NCBI GenBank assembly: GCA_013214355.1 | Contig: JABSSL010000033.1 | Location: forward strand, 1-50,591 | Origin: Saprospiraceae bacterium | Lineage (GTDB): Bacteria > Bacteroidota > Bacteroidia > Chitinophagales > Saprospiraceae | Reading direction: 5' to 3' | DNA: 50,591 nt | Shown: positions 18,101-26,140 of the stretch, one piece after another | How the letters are laid out: each line of letters opens with the position of its first letter | Position numbering within the stretch: position 1 is the first letter of the stretch | Notes under the pieces: model-generated | Databases searched by the model: none | What the model was told of the DNA's origin: nothing | The model's input: the letters and a program-made list of their open reading frames with translations, nothing else | Made by a program: the position numbers and the translations under genes

Positions 18101-18339
18101 GTAGCTCCCATATAGTACAGGTTAGGTTTGCCTGGTACGCCAGTAGCTGTAGAAGCTCGTCCACCTCGGAAAGGGCCGATACTGCGCCATTCGGTAGAAT
18201 TATAAAGCGCTTCGGCGAAGCCACCGGTAGGCGCTTTTTTAATGTCTTTTTCTTGTTGTGCCCAAGTAGGGCTAAGGCTAAATAGGGTAAGAGCGAAAAG
18301 GATGAGACCAAAGTATCTCAAGTAAACTTGTTTTTTCAT
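15172..18339 (-). CDS. Large secreted sortilin/VPS10-like beta-propeller protein with BNR (Asp-box) repeats
   Basis: A 1055-residue exported protein with signal peptide MKKQVYLRYFGLILFALTLF...WAQ. Roughly eleven Asp-box repeats of the form S/T-x-D-G-G-x-T-W are visible (for example TKDGGQTWENI, SKDGGATWEKI, STDGGDTWTNI, SKDGGKNWDNV, SFDDGENWQSM), which build a ten-bladed VPS10/sortilin-like or sialidase-like propeller over residues ~50-720. A FlgD-like or Ig-like segment follows (~770-880, with NRFIWNMRYPAGKTF), then a helical C-terminus of ~150 residues. No T9SS sorting tail is apparent. Such proteins are abundant in Saprospiria and usually annotated as glycosyl hydrolases, but catalytic residues of sialidases are not evident and a binding role is as likely. 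Confidence 0.85.
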   Translation of the reverse strand: MKKQVYLRYFGLILFALTLFSLSPTWAQQEKDIKKAPTGGFAEALYNSTEWRSIGPFRGGRASTATGVPGKPNLYYMGATGGGVWRTKDGGQTWENISDGYFGGSIGAVAVSEYDPNVIYVGGGEVTVRGNVSHGYGMYKTVDAGKTWKHIGLPNSKHIPRVRIHPKNPDLVYAAVLGDLFKSSEERGVYRSKDGGATWEKILFANADAGAVELVLDPNNPRIIFAATWRVRRTPYSLESGGEGSALWKSTDGGDTWTNISNNKGMPKGALGIIGVTVSPVNSDRVFAIIENQKGGVFRSDDGGDTWAKVNESRSLRQRAWYYSKIHADTQDEDIVYVMNVSYHKSTDGGRTFKSSNAPHGDHHDLWIAPEDNQRMVIADDGGAQVSFDGGENWSTYYNQPTAQFYRVVTDNHFPYRIYGAQQDNSTVRIAHRTDGGSIGERDWEPTAGGESAHLAIDPTNNDIVFGGSYGGFLTRVNHGTKQRQAINVWPDNPMGYGAVGMRYRFQWNFPIFFSPHDPQKLYTASNQLHMSKNGGQSWELISPDLTLNDTSLMQSSGGPITKDNTGVEYYCTIFAACESPYEKDLLWVGSDDGLVHVSKDGGKNWDNVTPKGMPEYMMINSVDPDPFTKGGAYIAGTRYKLGDYTPYLYRTKDYGKTWKLITKGIDGEHFTRVVRADPKRPGLLYAGTETGMYMSFDDGENWQSMQLNLPIVPITDLAIKNDNLIAATQGRSFWIIDDLTVLHQLDNKVAQSNFNLYQPMPSYRMGGGGRFGRASKTTGQNHPGGVMVHYYLNEKPADSVEVKLSFHTQAGELIREFSTKAKERTDKLEVKENGNRFIWNMRYPAGKTFKGMIMWAGRLTGPAVVPGNYKVKLTVGDQSQEQNFEILKDPRSESSLEDMQAQFTFLKEVVDKASEAHQAIIDIRDIRTQIKTYTDKLKDDDKMEDVLKKAKSITKSMTEVEEKLYQTKNRSRQDPLNFPIKLTNKLAHLNSLNGSGDFRPTAQSYAVKEELTQQIDKALKEFRKVVNEEVPELNRMIRERAVDPIMMKEKPPVN

Positions 18340-18587
18340 ACATGAGTGTTTAATGTAAAACGCCTGAAAAACCTAGAACTGATTTAGACTTCAGTCTGCC
18401 ATTCAGCTGAAAAAGTTTACATCAGTTCTTAGCCAAATTATCAATTCCGTCATTTGACTACAACAATAAATATAGCACTTTGTCCAGGAATTCATAGTGC
18501 TATTGCAAGCACAAGGCAGAAATGCTAGAAGGGAAGCAAAACTTAGCAGCTTTTTATCTTATAATTGAGAAGTGGGAATGGACGGCT
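18340..18587. other. Non-coding region upstream of the sortilin-like gene
   Basis: No coding frame or clear promoter box was found. The stretch is AT-rich toward 18420-18500 and must hold the minus-strand promoter of the large propeller gene, but no TAnnTTTG box is present. Confidence 0.4.
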
Positions 18588-18628
18588 AGAAATAAAAAAT
18601 GGCTGCCTCCATTACGGAGGCTAGCCAT
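18588..18628 (-). terminator. Rho-independent terminator of the PDZ gene
   Basis: ATGGCT-GCCTCC...GGAGGC-T-AGCCAT (18599-18628) forms a 12-bp stem with one bulged base and a 5-nt loop. On the minus strand it is followed directly by TTTTTTATTT. It lies about 40 bp beyond the stop of the PDZ gene. Confidence 0.85.
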
Positions 18629-18665
18629 CAAAAGGTGATTTCTAAACTCTTTTATATCTTATGGA

Positions 18666-20435
18666 TTAACTTTTTTGCAAGACGATTTTTTTAGCCATCA
18701 TACGATTGTTTTGAGAAACGGTCAGGAAGTAGTTCGCATTACCGTTTTGAGAGATATCTACTTCATCCTCAAATTCACCACTATAATTACCTAGGTCATA
18801 ATCGTAAATGTTTCGTCCCGATTCATTGAAGATTTGAACTCTAGTGGACCCACTGCTCGGTAAATCAAAACGTAAATTGAACAGTCCTTTATGTGGGTTT
18901 GGTGCTAACTCTAAGTTATTCACTCGTAGCGTATTATTGCTGATCCGAATTCCACTCGTACTTCTCAGTTTACTCGATTCTTCCTGACTGATATCCTGAA
19001 CATTGACCACTACGTCAGTGAAGTCAACCGCTTTAAAACTTCTATCGCGTTTGGATAGCTCAACGCCAGTTACTACAATCTCGTTTTCTCTAAATTTAAA
19101 CTGATCGATACCGCCTACCCCTTTAGTCGCACAATAGGACTTGATAGCTTGTACACCAGTGATCTCTCGATTATCTCGCAAATAGGTGACCTTAATATTC
19201 TCACCAACGGACATGTTGTCGATGGCCGTGCTGATATCATCCCAATCTATGATAGTATAGTCGTTGATAGTTAGGATAACATCCCGGTCTTCCATACCCA
19301 AGGATTCAGCTGTTGATTTAGCAATGACCTGTACCGGTACACCCTTATTCCAGCTGCGAGAATGATCACCAGAAACGCCGAAGAAAGGCTCATCACATTT
19401 GTCTACTTCTTTGTAGACGGCCTCAGAACGACTTCCAAAGGTAATGTTAGTAGATCGATCCGAACCTTTGCGGATATAGTAGACCTTAGCTCTTTCGCCC
19501 GGCTCATACTTTTGTAATATACTACCTAGGTTTTGACGAGATCCAGTTCGATATTCATCGATACCATAGATATAGTCAAAAGGTTTTATACCCGCACGTT
19601 CGGCAGCTGTATTACCAATGACTCCGGTTACATAAGATCCATAGTAGTTATCAAGACCCAATTTCTTGGCTTTTTCTCGGGACAAGGTATTGGAGTAGAT
19701 ACCAAGGAAAGCTCCACTATTTCGTTGTGCTTTTACCCTTTCACGGTATTGCTGTTGCGTCGCTGCTCTGGACTGGATAGGAGCCGAGGCAGTTCGCATA
19801 TCTCCGTCCCGTTCAAATTCTACTTCAATGGTCTGCCCTATGGACATGGCATCAATAGCGGTAGAAACATCATCCCAGTCCACAATATTATGTCCATTGA
19901 TGGCAGTAATGACATCACCATCTTGCAATCCCATGTCTTCGGCAGTCGAATTGCTTGATACATCTACTCTAACTCCCAACTTATTGGGTTTAATCTCCAT
20001 ATCAGAGATACCTAAATGCGGATCCTCTTCACTGGTGAAGCTTTGATACTGTGCATCCGATCGACTTCCCAAAGTTATTAATTGCGACTGTTCTTGACCT
20101 TCTCGATAGAAATGAACAACCACCTCATCACCCGCCCTATACTCACCAAGCATATCGGAAAGATCTTCGTAGCGACTAGCTCTGAGATCATTAATACCAT
20201 AGATATAATCGAAAGGCTCTAAGCCACCTATTTCAGCAGCTGTATTACCGATTACTTTAGTGATATAGCTTCCATATGGGTTTTCAAATCCCAATATTTC
20301 AGCTTTGGCAAGTGAGACCTCATCACTATGGACACCCAGAAATGCTCTGGTATCCATGCAGCTTGTTTCTTGTGCAAATATATGTGTGGGCAGTATGAGC
20401 GTAAAAAGAACCAAAAATGTACTAAGGCGTTTCAT
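18666..20435 (-). CDS. Secreted four-PDZ protein with T9SS type A sorting domain
   Basis: A 589-residue protein with signal peptide MKRLSTFLVLFTLILPTHIFAQ. It contains four PDZ-like domains in an A-B-A-B order: A at ~31-130 and ~240-340 (both with GSYxTxVIGNTAAE and PFDYIYGI), B at ~137-222 and ~350-435 (both with STAExxG and the DWDDxSTAID stretch). This is an internal duplication of a two-domain unit. No protease domain is present, so it is not DegP/HtrA. The last ~80 residues (LAPNPHKGLFNLRFDLPSSG to KKIVLQKS) are a T9SS type A sorting domain, which directs export across the outer membrane and cell-surface attachment. The probable role is peptide binding or scaffolding at the surface. Confidence 0.88.
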   Translation of the reverse strand: MKRLSTFLVLFTLILPTHIFAQETSCMDTRAFLGVHSDEVSLAKAEILGFENPYGSYITKVIGNTAAEIGGLEPFDYIYGINDLRASRYEDLSDMLGEYRAGDEVVVHFYREGQEQSQLITLGSRSDAQYQSFTSEEDPHLGISDMEIKPNKLGVRVDVSSNSTAEDMGLQDGDVITAINGHNIVDWDDVSTAIDAMSIGQTIEVEFERDGDMRTASAPIQSRAATQQQYRERVKAQRNSGAFLGIYSNTLSREKAKKLGLDNYYGSYVTGVIGNTAAERAGIKPFDYIYGIDEYRTGSRQNLGSILQKYEPGERAKVYYIRKGSDRSTNITFGSRSEAVYKEVDKCDEPFFGVSGDHSRSWNKGVPVQVIAKSTAESLGMEDRDVILTINDYTIIDWDDISTAIDNMSVGENIKVTYLRDNREITGVQAIKSYCATKGVGGIDQFKFRENEIVVTGVELSKRDRSFKAVDFTDVVVNVQDISQEESSKLRSTSGIRISNNTLRVNNLELAPNPHKGLFNLRFDLPSSGSTRVQIFNESGRNIYDYDLGNYSGEFEDEVDISQNGNANYFLTVSQNNRMMAKKIVLQKS

Positions 20436-20583
20436 CGTTTATATTTTAGCATTTTATGGTAAGGACAAAGCAAAGCTGGAAGGGTTGCTTATTCCTTTCG
20501 GAACGTTGACATACATTAAATTAGTATCCGAGCGTTACATCAATGCTTGAGATGTTATATCTTGCGTTCGAAACTAATCTAAT

Positions 20584-21975
20584 ATGATACAAAACTTGGC
20601 TTTACGTACAGCCTTATTGGCCCTAACCGTACTAGCGATCGGTACTTCCTGTAAAACGACGAAACCTACCCGGCCCATGGAGCAATATGAGGAGAACCCC
20701 TTTGAAGAAAAGATTTCCTTACTTAATATTCCGATCAAGGTGGGCTTAGAAGAACTGGAAAAAATGCTGAATAGACAGTTTGATGGGATGGTGTACGAAG
20801 ACGATGATATGAATGATGGTGACGATATGATGGTTAAAGCCGAGAAGCAAGGGGATATCAGCTTATCCATAGATAGCAATTTTGTTCAATATAAAGTACC
20901 CTTGAAGATTTGGGTCAAGTATGATGCTGGCTTCACAACCTTGCAGGGCGAAGGTTCCATTGCTGTCGAAATGAAAACCCTATTTGATATTGCGCAAGAC
21001 TGGAACCTTAGTACCGAGACCGAGATTATCGGTCACGAATGGCTGGAGCAACCCAAATTGAAAATGGGAGTGGTAAGTCTACCCGTAGGAACAGTTGCCA
21101 ATATGTTACTGCGCAATTTCAAATCTTCAATCACAGAAGCCATCGATGATCAGATCAAGGAAAACTTCCAGATGAGTAAGCTGATCACAGAGGCCTGGGC
21201 GAATGCATTTCAGCCTGTATTGGTAGCTCCAGACTATAATACTTGGTTGATGATAAACCCTGAAGCCATCGGCATGACCCCCATCAAGGCGCAGGACGGG
21301 ACTATTTCTACTACCATCTCTATTCAATCTAGACCTAGACTTAAGATTGGTGAAAAACCGACGGTGGATAAAGCTGCAACGATTTTACCTGCCTTTCAGT
21401 ACGTTCGCGAAACGAAGGAGGATTTTGAGATTCAAATTGGAGCTGAGATTAGCTACAAGGAGGCAGAACGTCTAGTGAAGGAAAACATGGTAGGGGAGCG
21501 TTTCGATTATGGGAAACGCCATATTATTGTAGAGGATATTGAGTTATATGGCCAGGGTAATAAGTTGGTCGTCAACACTAAACTATCTGGGACCTACGAA
21601 GGCAGTATTTATATGACTGGAAAGCCAGAGTATAACCCGAGATATAATACCATCGATATCAAGAAACTCAAGTATACGGTAGATTCTAGGAACTTTTTGC
21701 TTCGCTCGGCGGCATGGCTACTCAAGGGAAAGTTCAAAAATAGTTTGGAAGAGAATTTGAATTTTTACCTAGATTATAACCTGACTGAGATTAAGGAACA
21801 GATCCGTGAGCAGTTGAAAGGGTATTCGGTGGCAGATAATGTGTTATTGAAGGGAGATCTGAGAGAACTGAATTTGTCTAATGCCTATCTTTCTCCTGAT
21901 GCTATACAGGTATCCTTGCAATTGGACGGCCAGGTGGAGATTGAAATGAGCGAATTATCAGAATTACAGGAATAA
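20584..21975 (+). CDS. DUF4403 family lipoprotein
   Basis: A 463-residue protein with a lipoprotein signal (MIQNLALRTALLALTVLAIG, lipid Cys at residue 23 in GTSC). The rest matches the DUF4403 pattern: NIPIKVGLEELEKMLNRQF near the N-terminus, repeated beta-rich segments, and ITEAIDDQIKENFQMSKLI in the middle. DUF4403 proteins are predicted elongated beta-structures related to lipid-binding tubular (TULIP-like) folds; the biological role is unknown. The acidic stretch DDDMNDGDDM is notable. It is followed after 65 bp by the amylase gene in the same direction, possibly one transcript. Confidence 0.82.
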   Translation: MIQNLALRTALLALTVLAIGTSCKTTKPTRPMEQYEENPFEEKISLLNIPIKVGLEELEKMLNRQFDGMVYEDDDMNDGDDMMVKAEKQGDISLSIDSNFVQYKVPLKIWVKYDAGFTTLQGEGSIAVEMKTLFDIAQDWNLSTETEIIGHEWLEQPKLKMGVVSLPVGTVANMLLRNFKSSITEAIDDQIKENFQMSKLITEAWANAFQPVLVAPDYNTWLMINPEAIGMTPIKAQDGTISTTISIQSRPRLKIGEKPTVDKAATILPAFQYVRETKEDFEIQIGAEISYKEAERLVKENMVGERFDYGKRHIIVEDIELYGQGNKLVVNTKLSGTYEGSIYMTGKPEYNPRYNTIDIKKLKYTVDSRNFLLRSAAWLLKGKFKNSLEENLNFYLDYNLTEIKEQIREQLKGYSVADNVLLKGDLRELNLSNAYLSPDAIQVSLQLDGQVEIEMSELSELQE

Positions 21976-22040
21976 ATTTGAATGGAGTAGCATGACCAGG
22001 CCTAAGGCTTTATGCTACTAAAATTCTAACCTAATAAAGT

Positions 22041-23885
22041 ATGAAACCTTTAACCTCCAGCATAGCTATGCTATGTCTAGCCTTATTATTTGTTTTTCCC
22101 GTCTTTGGACAAGATCAAATAAATCGCGTTGAGCCCCCGTTCTGGTGGGCAGGAATGAAGAACCCAAAACTGCAACTGCTGGTTCATGGCGAAAACATTT
22201 CCCAACTAACGCCCAAAATACAGTATAAAGGGCTATCCCTTGAAAGAGTGATTAAAGTCAAGAGCCCCAATTATCTCTTTTTGGATCTAAAGATGGATCC
22301 AGCAATTACACCTGGTACCTGTAATATTGTTTTCTTGAATGCTAATCAAGAGGTGGCTGCCTCTTATAATTATGAGTTCTTAGCGCGAGAGAAGGGTTCT
22401 GCAGAAAGAGAAGGATTCAATAATTCTGATGTGCTATATCTCATCACTCCCGACCGCTTTGTCAATGCGGATCCAGCCAATGACTCGATGGAGGGGCTAA
22501 AAGAGAAGCGCAATCGCGATTTCAAAGGTGGGCGCCATGGAGGTGACATTGCCGGGATTGAGAAAAGCCTAGACTACATCGCAGACCTAGGGTTTACGGC
22601 TATCTGGGTGAATCCAGTCTTGGAAAATGATCAGGAAGAATATTCTTATCACGGATATTCTACTACCGACTTCTACAAGGTAGATCCACGCTTTGGCTCC
22701 AATGAGGCCTACAGGGCTTTAAGCAAGAAAGCCAAAGGAAAAGGGGTGAAATTCATCATGGATATGATCGTGAACCATTGTGGTTCAGGACATTGGTGGA
22801 TGGATGACTTACCTACCGATGACTGGCTGAATTCTACCGGGGAATATGTACAAACTAATCACAAAAAATCGGTGATTCAGGATCCTCATGGAGCTCAGAT
22901 TGATCGGCAGATCTTTGTGGATGGATGGTTCGTATCTACTATGCCAGATTTAAATCAGCGAAATGACTTGATGGCTACTTACTTAACACAAAACAGTATT
23001 TGGTGGATTGAATACGCTGATCTAGCAGGGATCCGGATGGATACTTATCCTTACCCAGATATGAACTACATGACCGACTGGACCAAGGCCGTGATGCACG
23101 AATATCCTGATTTCAATGTAGTAGGAGAGGAGTGGAATGGAAACCCCGCAATTGTATCTTATTGGCAAAGGGGCAAGCAAAACCCTAATGGATATACTTC
23201 TGAGTTGAAGAGTTTGATGGATTTTCCGGTTCAGGAAAATCTAGTGAAAGCCTTAAATGTAGGGAGTTGGAATCCAGTTTATGAAATGCTGGCCAATGAC
23301 TTTCTGTACCCAGATCCGGACAATTTGGTCGTCTTTCCTGATAATCACGATATGAATCGCTTCTACGCTTCCGTTGGGGAGGATTATGCCAAGTTTAAAT
23401 TGGGATTAGCCATGATTTTAACCACCCGAGGAATTCCACAGATCTACTACGGTACGGAAATCTTGATGAGCAATCCTGGAAATGGTGACCACGGTATTAT
23501 ACGAAGTGATTTCCCTGGTGGCTGGGCTGGTGATAAAGTGAATGGGTTTAGTGGTGACGGATTGACTAGCCAGCAAATACAGGCGAAGGAGTTTATGAAA
23601 AAGATCTTGCGTTGGCGAAAAGGAGCCAAGGCTTTACATAATGGGAAATTACTGCATTATGTTCCAGAACAAAATACCTACGTATATTTCCGATATAATG
23701 ATGATCATAAGGTAATGGTGGCGCTAAATATGGGAGCTGAACCCGTGAGCTTGAAATTGGATAGGTTCTCCGAGGCACTGCCTGCCCAAGCTACAGGAAA
23801 GGATATCATTAGTGGAAAAGCTTACAATCTTTCGGGGAATTTGACTATTCCTGCTAAGACCCCGATGATTATTGACCTAGATTAG
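22041..23885 (+). CDS. Secreted GH13 alpha-amylase/cyclomaltodextrinase-type hydrolase
   Basis: A 614-residue enzyme with signal peptide MKPLTSSIAMLCLALLFVFPVFGQ. An N-terminal beta-sandwich (~25-120, with PFWWAGMKNPKLQLLVHG) matches the cyclomaltodextrinase N-domain. The GH13 barrel follows: DRFVNADPAN, the GGDIAGIEKSLDYI segment, MDMIVNHCG (region I), GIRMDTYPY with nucleophile D334, VGEEW with acid E363, and FPDNHD with D437. A C-terminal domain (~520-614) completes it. It hydrolyses alpha-1,4 (and perhaps alpha-1,6) glucans or maltodextrins, like the SusA/neopullulanase group. No sus-type SusC/SusD pair is nearby, so it is not part of a full polysaccharide locus here. A hairpin terminator follows. 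Confidence 0.93.
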   Translation: MKPLTSSIAMLCLALLFVFPVFGQDQINRVEPPFWWAGMKNPKLQLLVHGENISQLTPKIQYKGLSLERVIKVKSPNYLFLDLKMDPAITPGTCNIVFLNANQEVAASYNYEFLAREKGSAEREGFNNSDVLYLITPDRFVNADPANDSMEGLKEKRNRDFKGGRHGGDIAGIEKSLDYIADLGFTAIWVNPVLENDQEEYSYHGYSTTDFYKVDPRFGSNEAYRALSKKAKGKGVKFIMDMIVNHCGSGHWWMDDLPTDDWLNSTGEYVQTNHKKSVIQDPHGAQIDRQIFVDGWFVSTMPDLNQRNDLMATYLTQNSIWWIEYADLAGIRMDTYPYPDMNYMTDWTKAVMHEYPDFNVVGEEWNGNPAIVSYWQRGKQNPNGYTSELKSLMDFPVQENLVKALNVGSWNPVYEMLANDFLYPDPDNLVVFPDNHDMNRFYASVGEDYAKFKLGLAMILTTRGIPQIYYGTEILMSNPGNGDHGIIRSDFPGGWAGDKVNGFSGDGLTSQQIQAKEFMKKILRWRKGAKALHNGKLLHYVPEQNTYVYFRYNDDHKVMVALNMGAEPVSLKLDRFSEALPAQATGKDIISGKAYNLSGNLTIPAKTPMIIDLD

Positions 23886-23893
23886 AGCATTAT

Positions 23894-23940
23894 CCAATGC
23901 CTGCGGATTGTCATCGGTTATGAGCGTCCTCAGGCATTGG
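23894..23940. terminator. Hairpin between the amylase and Lacal_2735 genes
   Basis: CCAATGCCTG (23894-23903) pairs perfectly with CAGGCATTGG (23931-23940); three more pairs follow after a mismatch. It starts 9 bp after the amylase stop and lies 35 bp beyond the stop of the minus-strand small gene, so it can serve both convergent genes. The U tract is weak. Confidence 0.6.
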
Positions 23941-23974
23941 TTAACTCTCCATCCTGGTAGTAATTCTCTGATTC

Positions 23975-24151
23975 TTATTGCTTATCTTTCTTAAGTCGCT
24001 CAATCTCTTCCAGCAACTCCTCTGCTTCAGCTATTTTGACGGCATAAGCTTTCAAATCGCCGCTTCGTTGAATTGTCATGGCCTCTTCCATCAGAAGGGC
24101 GTATTTCTTTTCTAGCTTTTTAGCTGGGTCTTTTTTTAACCATCCAAACAT
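23975..24151 (-). CDS. Lacal_2735 (DUF6435) family small protein
   Basis: A 58-residue protein read on the minus strand from ATG at 24151 to TAA at 23975-23977. It begins MFGWLKKDPAKKLEKKYALL and continues with QRSGDLKAYAVKIAEAEELL, ending LKKDKQ. The MFGxLKKDPxKKLEKxY start and the QRxGDxKxYAxKxAEAEEI pattern are those of the Lacal_2735 family, very common small cytoplasmic proteins of Bacteroidota with no known function. It is strongly charged and should form a helical hairpin. It is monocistronic, convergent with the amylase and divergent from the DUF481 gene. Confidence 0.85.
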   Translation of the reverse strand: MFGWLKKDPAKKLEKKYALLMEEAMTIQRSGDLKAYAVKIAEAEELLEEIERLKKDKQ

Positions 24152-24253
24152 AACTTTCCGTTTTTTCTAGTCGAACAGGAAGAACAGTGAATGGTTCATC
24201 AATCTGTTCAAAATTGGTCCACTATTTGAGGGTTTGTCTTTAAATAGAAAACT

Positions 24254-25021
24254 ATGAGAAAACATCTACTCACCTTAGTGTGCTCGGTAGGCCTTGCCTG
24301 CATGTGCCATGCGCAGATTGTGAACATAGAGGATAAGCGATTTTTGAAGGATACCACTGGATTATTTGGGCAACTAGATTTAGGACTAAATTGGGTGCGA
24401 AACACGAGTTCAGTGCTTAGCTTCAATACCGGATTGCGGATGGATTATATTCAGAAGAAGGATACCTGGTTATTTTTAAGCAACTATAATCTTATTAAAA
24501 CGGGCTCCAATCGGCAGGTCAATGCAGGTTTTGGTCATCTACGTTGGAGCCGCCGTTTGACCGATCATATTAGCTGGGAAGCCTTTGGCCAGAGTCAATT
24601 TGATGAAAGGATAAAAATCCGCTACCGTGGTTTATTAGGAACTGGTCCTCGATTTAATCTTTTTGGAAAGGGAAAGCAGAAACTGTTTTGGGGAATACTC
24701 TATATGTTTGAATACAACGAGCTAAACGATGGGGAAGGAGAAGCTTACTTTAGAGATGATCGTTTGAGTATTTCGTTGTCGGCGCAGCTTCAATTGAGTC
24801 CAACGCTTCGGGTGGCCAATACGTCCTATTACCAGCCTGTTATTAGTACGCTTGGTGAGGCAAGGTTATCTTCTGGGACCTCCGTCCAATTGAAGATCAA
24901 CAGCCATTTGTCATTTGTCACTACCTTCAACATCACTTACGATGCAAGAATTGCGGCCGAGGTTGGAGGGGTACCCAAAACAATTCACCGTTTAACCAAC
25001 CGTATTCGCTGGGTATTTTGA
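24254..25021 (+). CDS. DUF481 outer-membrane beta-barrel protein
   Basis: A 255-residue protein with signal peptide MRKHLLTLVCSVGLACMCHAQ. The remainder alternates short amphipathic beta strands: LGLNWVRNTSSVLSFNTGLR, NAGFGHLRWSRRLTDHISWE, QSQFDERIKIRYRGLLGTGP. It ends on an aromatic strand (RLTNRIRWVF) with a terminal Phe, the classic outer-membrane barrel signal for BamA. The pattern is that of DUF481 (YdiY-type salt-induced barrels). Function unknown. It stands alone; its stop faces the stop of a minus-strand small gene 9 bp away. Confidence 0.8.
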   Translation: MRKHLLTLVCSVGLACMCHAQIVNIEDKRFLKDTTGLFGQLDLGLNWVRNTSSVLSFNTGLRMDYIQKKDTWLFLSNYNLIKTGSNRQVNAGFGHLRWSRRLTDHISWEAFGQSQFDERIKIRYRGLLGTGPRFNLFGKGKQKLFWGILYMFEYNELNDGEGEAYFRDDRLSISLSAQLQLSPTLRVANTSYYQPVISTLGEARLSSGTSVQLKINSHLSFVTTFNITYDARIAAEVGGVPKTIHRLTNRIRWVF

Positions 25022-25030
25022 AAGTGTACC

Positions 25031-25312
25031 CTATATGATAGTGTCAAATTCATCCTCTTCCTCATCGGGTAATAGCCTTTCAAAGGCCTCAAAGCTATGC
25101 TTCTGCATCTGGGAGAACTGTTCTTCGACCTTAGAAGTAAAGCTAGTGTCAACCAATTTTTCAATATCGGCTATGCCTTCCAGACCTGATTGAGTTCTGA
25201 ATTTATAGGTTTGCTCTAACATACCGGTTTCAAATTTTACGGATAGCTTATTATCCATTTTGAAGACGGTGACCTTGAGGCGTGGATGTTCCAAGTAGCC
25301 TATGATACGCAT
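25031..25312 (-). CDS. Small conserved protein of unknown function
   Basis: A 93-residue protein without signal peptide or membrane segment. The N-terminal half (MRIIGYLEHPRLKVTVFKMD to EQTYKFRTQSG) looks like a run of beta strands; the C-terminal half is helical and ends in a highly acidic tail (LLPDEEEDEFDTII). I recall similar proteins in other Bacteroidota but know no function. From this start it overlaps the end of the DUF2520 gene by 62 bp; an alternative start at 25258 (MDNKLSVKF) would overlap by 8 bp, in an ATGGATAA junction suited to translational coupling. The longer form is preferred because its extra residues continue the strand pattern. Confidence 0.7.
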   Translation of the reverse strand: MRIIGYLEHPRLKVTVFKMDNKLSVKFETGMLEQTYKFRTQSGLEGIADIEKLVDTSFTSKVEEQFSQMQKHSFEAFERLLPDEEEDEFDTII

Positions 25313-26114
25313 GCTTAGGTTTTTTTTCTTGGCTTAGTTCAGGGTTGATGCTCTCCGTGAAAGCTTGATAAAGTGTAATTAAATCGGGGCGTTTTTCCTG
25401 CAAAATTTCCAAGTGACGCTTAATGGTGCTCACATCAGCACGAATGGCGGGGCCGGTCTGTGCTTCCTTGGGCGTTAGATCCTGTACCTTTTGTGCCCCA
25501 CCCAAAATTAGGGGTCTTAATAGAGAAAAAGGAATTTCTTCTTCTTGTAGCCAATGATACATCAGATCGTAAAGGTGATTACTAAAGTTATTGACGAATA
25601 CAGCCGCTACATGTAGTAGTTTTCTTTGATCATCACTGACTCGATGTACATTCTGACTTAAAAGCTGAGCTAAGTTTTCTAAGCTTACCAAATCGTCCTC
25701 GGACTGAGCATCTATGCAAAAAGGAACCTGAGACAAGTCAATGTCTTGAGATTTAGATAGGCTTTGCAAGGGGTAAAAGACCCCATAGCGATTGAAATAC
25801 TCCTTAAAAATACTACCGGGCGTCGCTCCCGATGTATGGGCAACTAATTTATCTCCTAAGTAACTCAATTGTGGAAGGAGAAGCTGAATGGCATTGTCGC
25901 TTACGCAAAGTAAGTACAGGTCCGCCTCTTTTTCTAGCCTATCCAATTGGTCGGTATATTTACAGGAAAGTTCCTGGGCCAAGCTCTTAGCGCTAGCGCT
26001 TGTCCGGTTATATACCTGCAGGATGCTTAGGCCAGAATCCCTGAGGGATCTCCCCAAAATCGTCGCCATATTCCCGGCTCCAATTAGGACGATTTGCTGG
26101 ATTGACGTATGCAT
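25251..26114 (-). CDS. Rossmann-fold/DUF2520 oxidoreductase-like protein
   Basis: A 287-residue protein from ATG 26114 (MHTSIQQIVLIGAGNMATIL); the frame extends upstream into ccmF but without a matching N-terminus. The Rossmann loop GAGNMA is near residues 12-17, resembling ProC/NADP reductases, and the C-terminal half (VHRVSDDQRKLLHVAAVFVN, FSNHLYDLMYHW, then the GPAIRADVSTIKRHL segment) is the DUF2520 dimerisation domain. This family resembles ketopantoate reductase and pyrroline-5-carboxylate reductase but its reaction is unknown. It follows ccmF by 26 bp on the same strand and overlaps the small gene downstream, so the four genes from ccmE onward form one operon. The link to cytochrome c maturation is positional only. 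Confidence 0.85.
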   Translation of the reverse strand: MHTSIQQIVLIGAGNMATILGRSLRDSGLSILQVYNRTSASAKSLAQELSCKYTDQLDRLEKEADLYLLCVSDNAIQLLLPQLSYLGDKLVAHTSGATPGSIFKEYFNRYGVFYPLQSLSKSQDIDLSQVPFCIDAQSEDDLVSLENLAQLLSQNVHRVSDDQRKLLHVAAVFVNNFSNHLYDLMYHWLQEEEIPFSLLRPLILGGAQKVQDLTPKEAQTGPAIRADVSTIKRHLEILQEKRPDLITLYQAFTESINPELSQEKKPKHAYHRLLGTSTPQGHRLQNG

Positions 26115-26140
26115 GTATGTTGAAGAAAGGAGAATCGGCC

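Noticed and set aside
15172-18339. Sortilin-like protein as a sialidase
   Set aside because: Asp-box repeats only indicate a beta-propeller; the sialidase arginine triad and nucleophile tyrosine are not recognisable.
22041-25021. Polysaccharide utilisation locus around the amylase
   Set aside because: No SusC/SusD pair, regulator or further glycoside hydrolase lies nearby.
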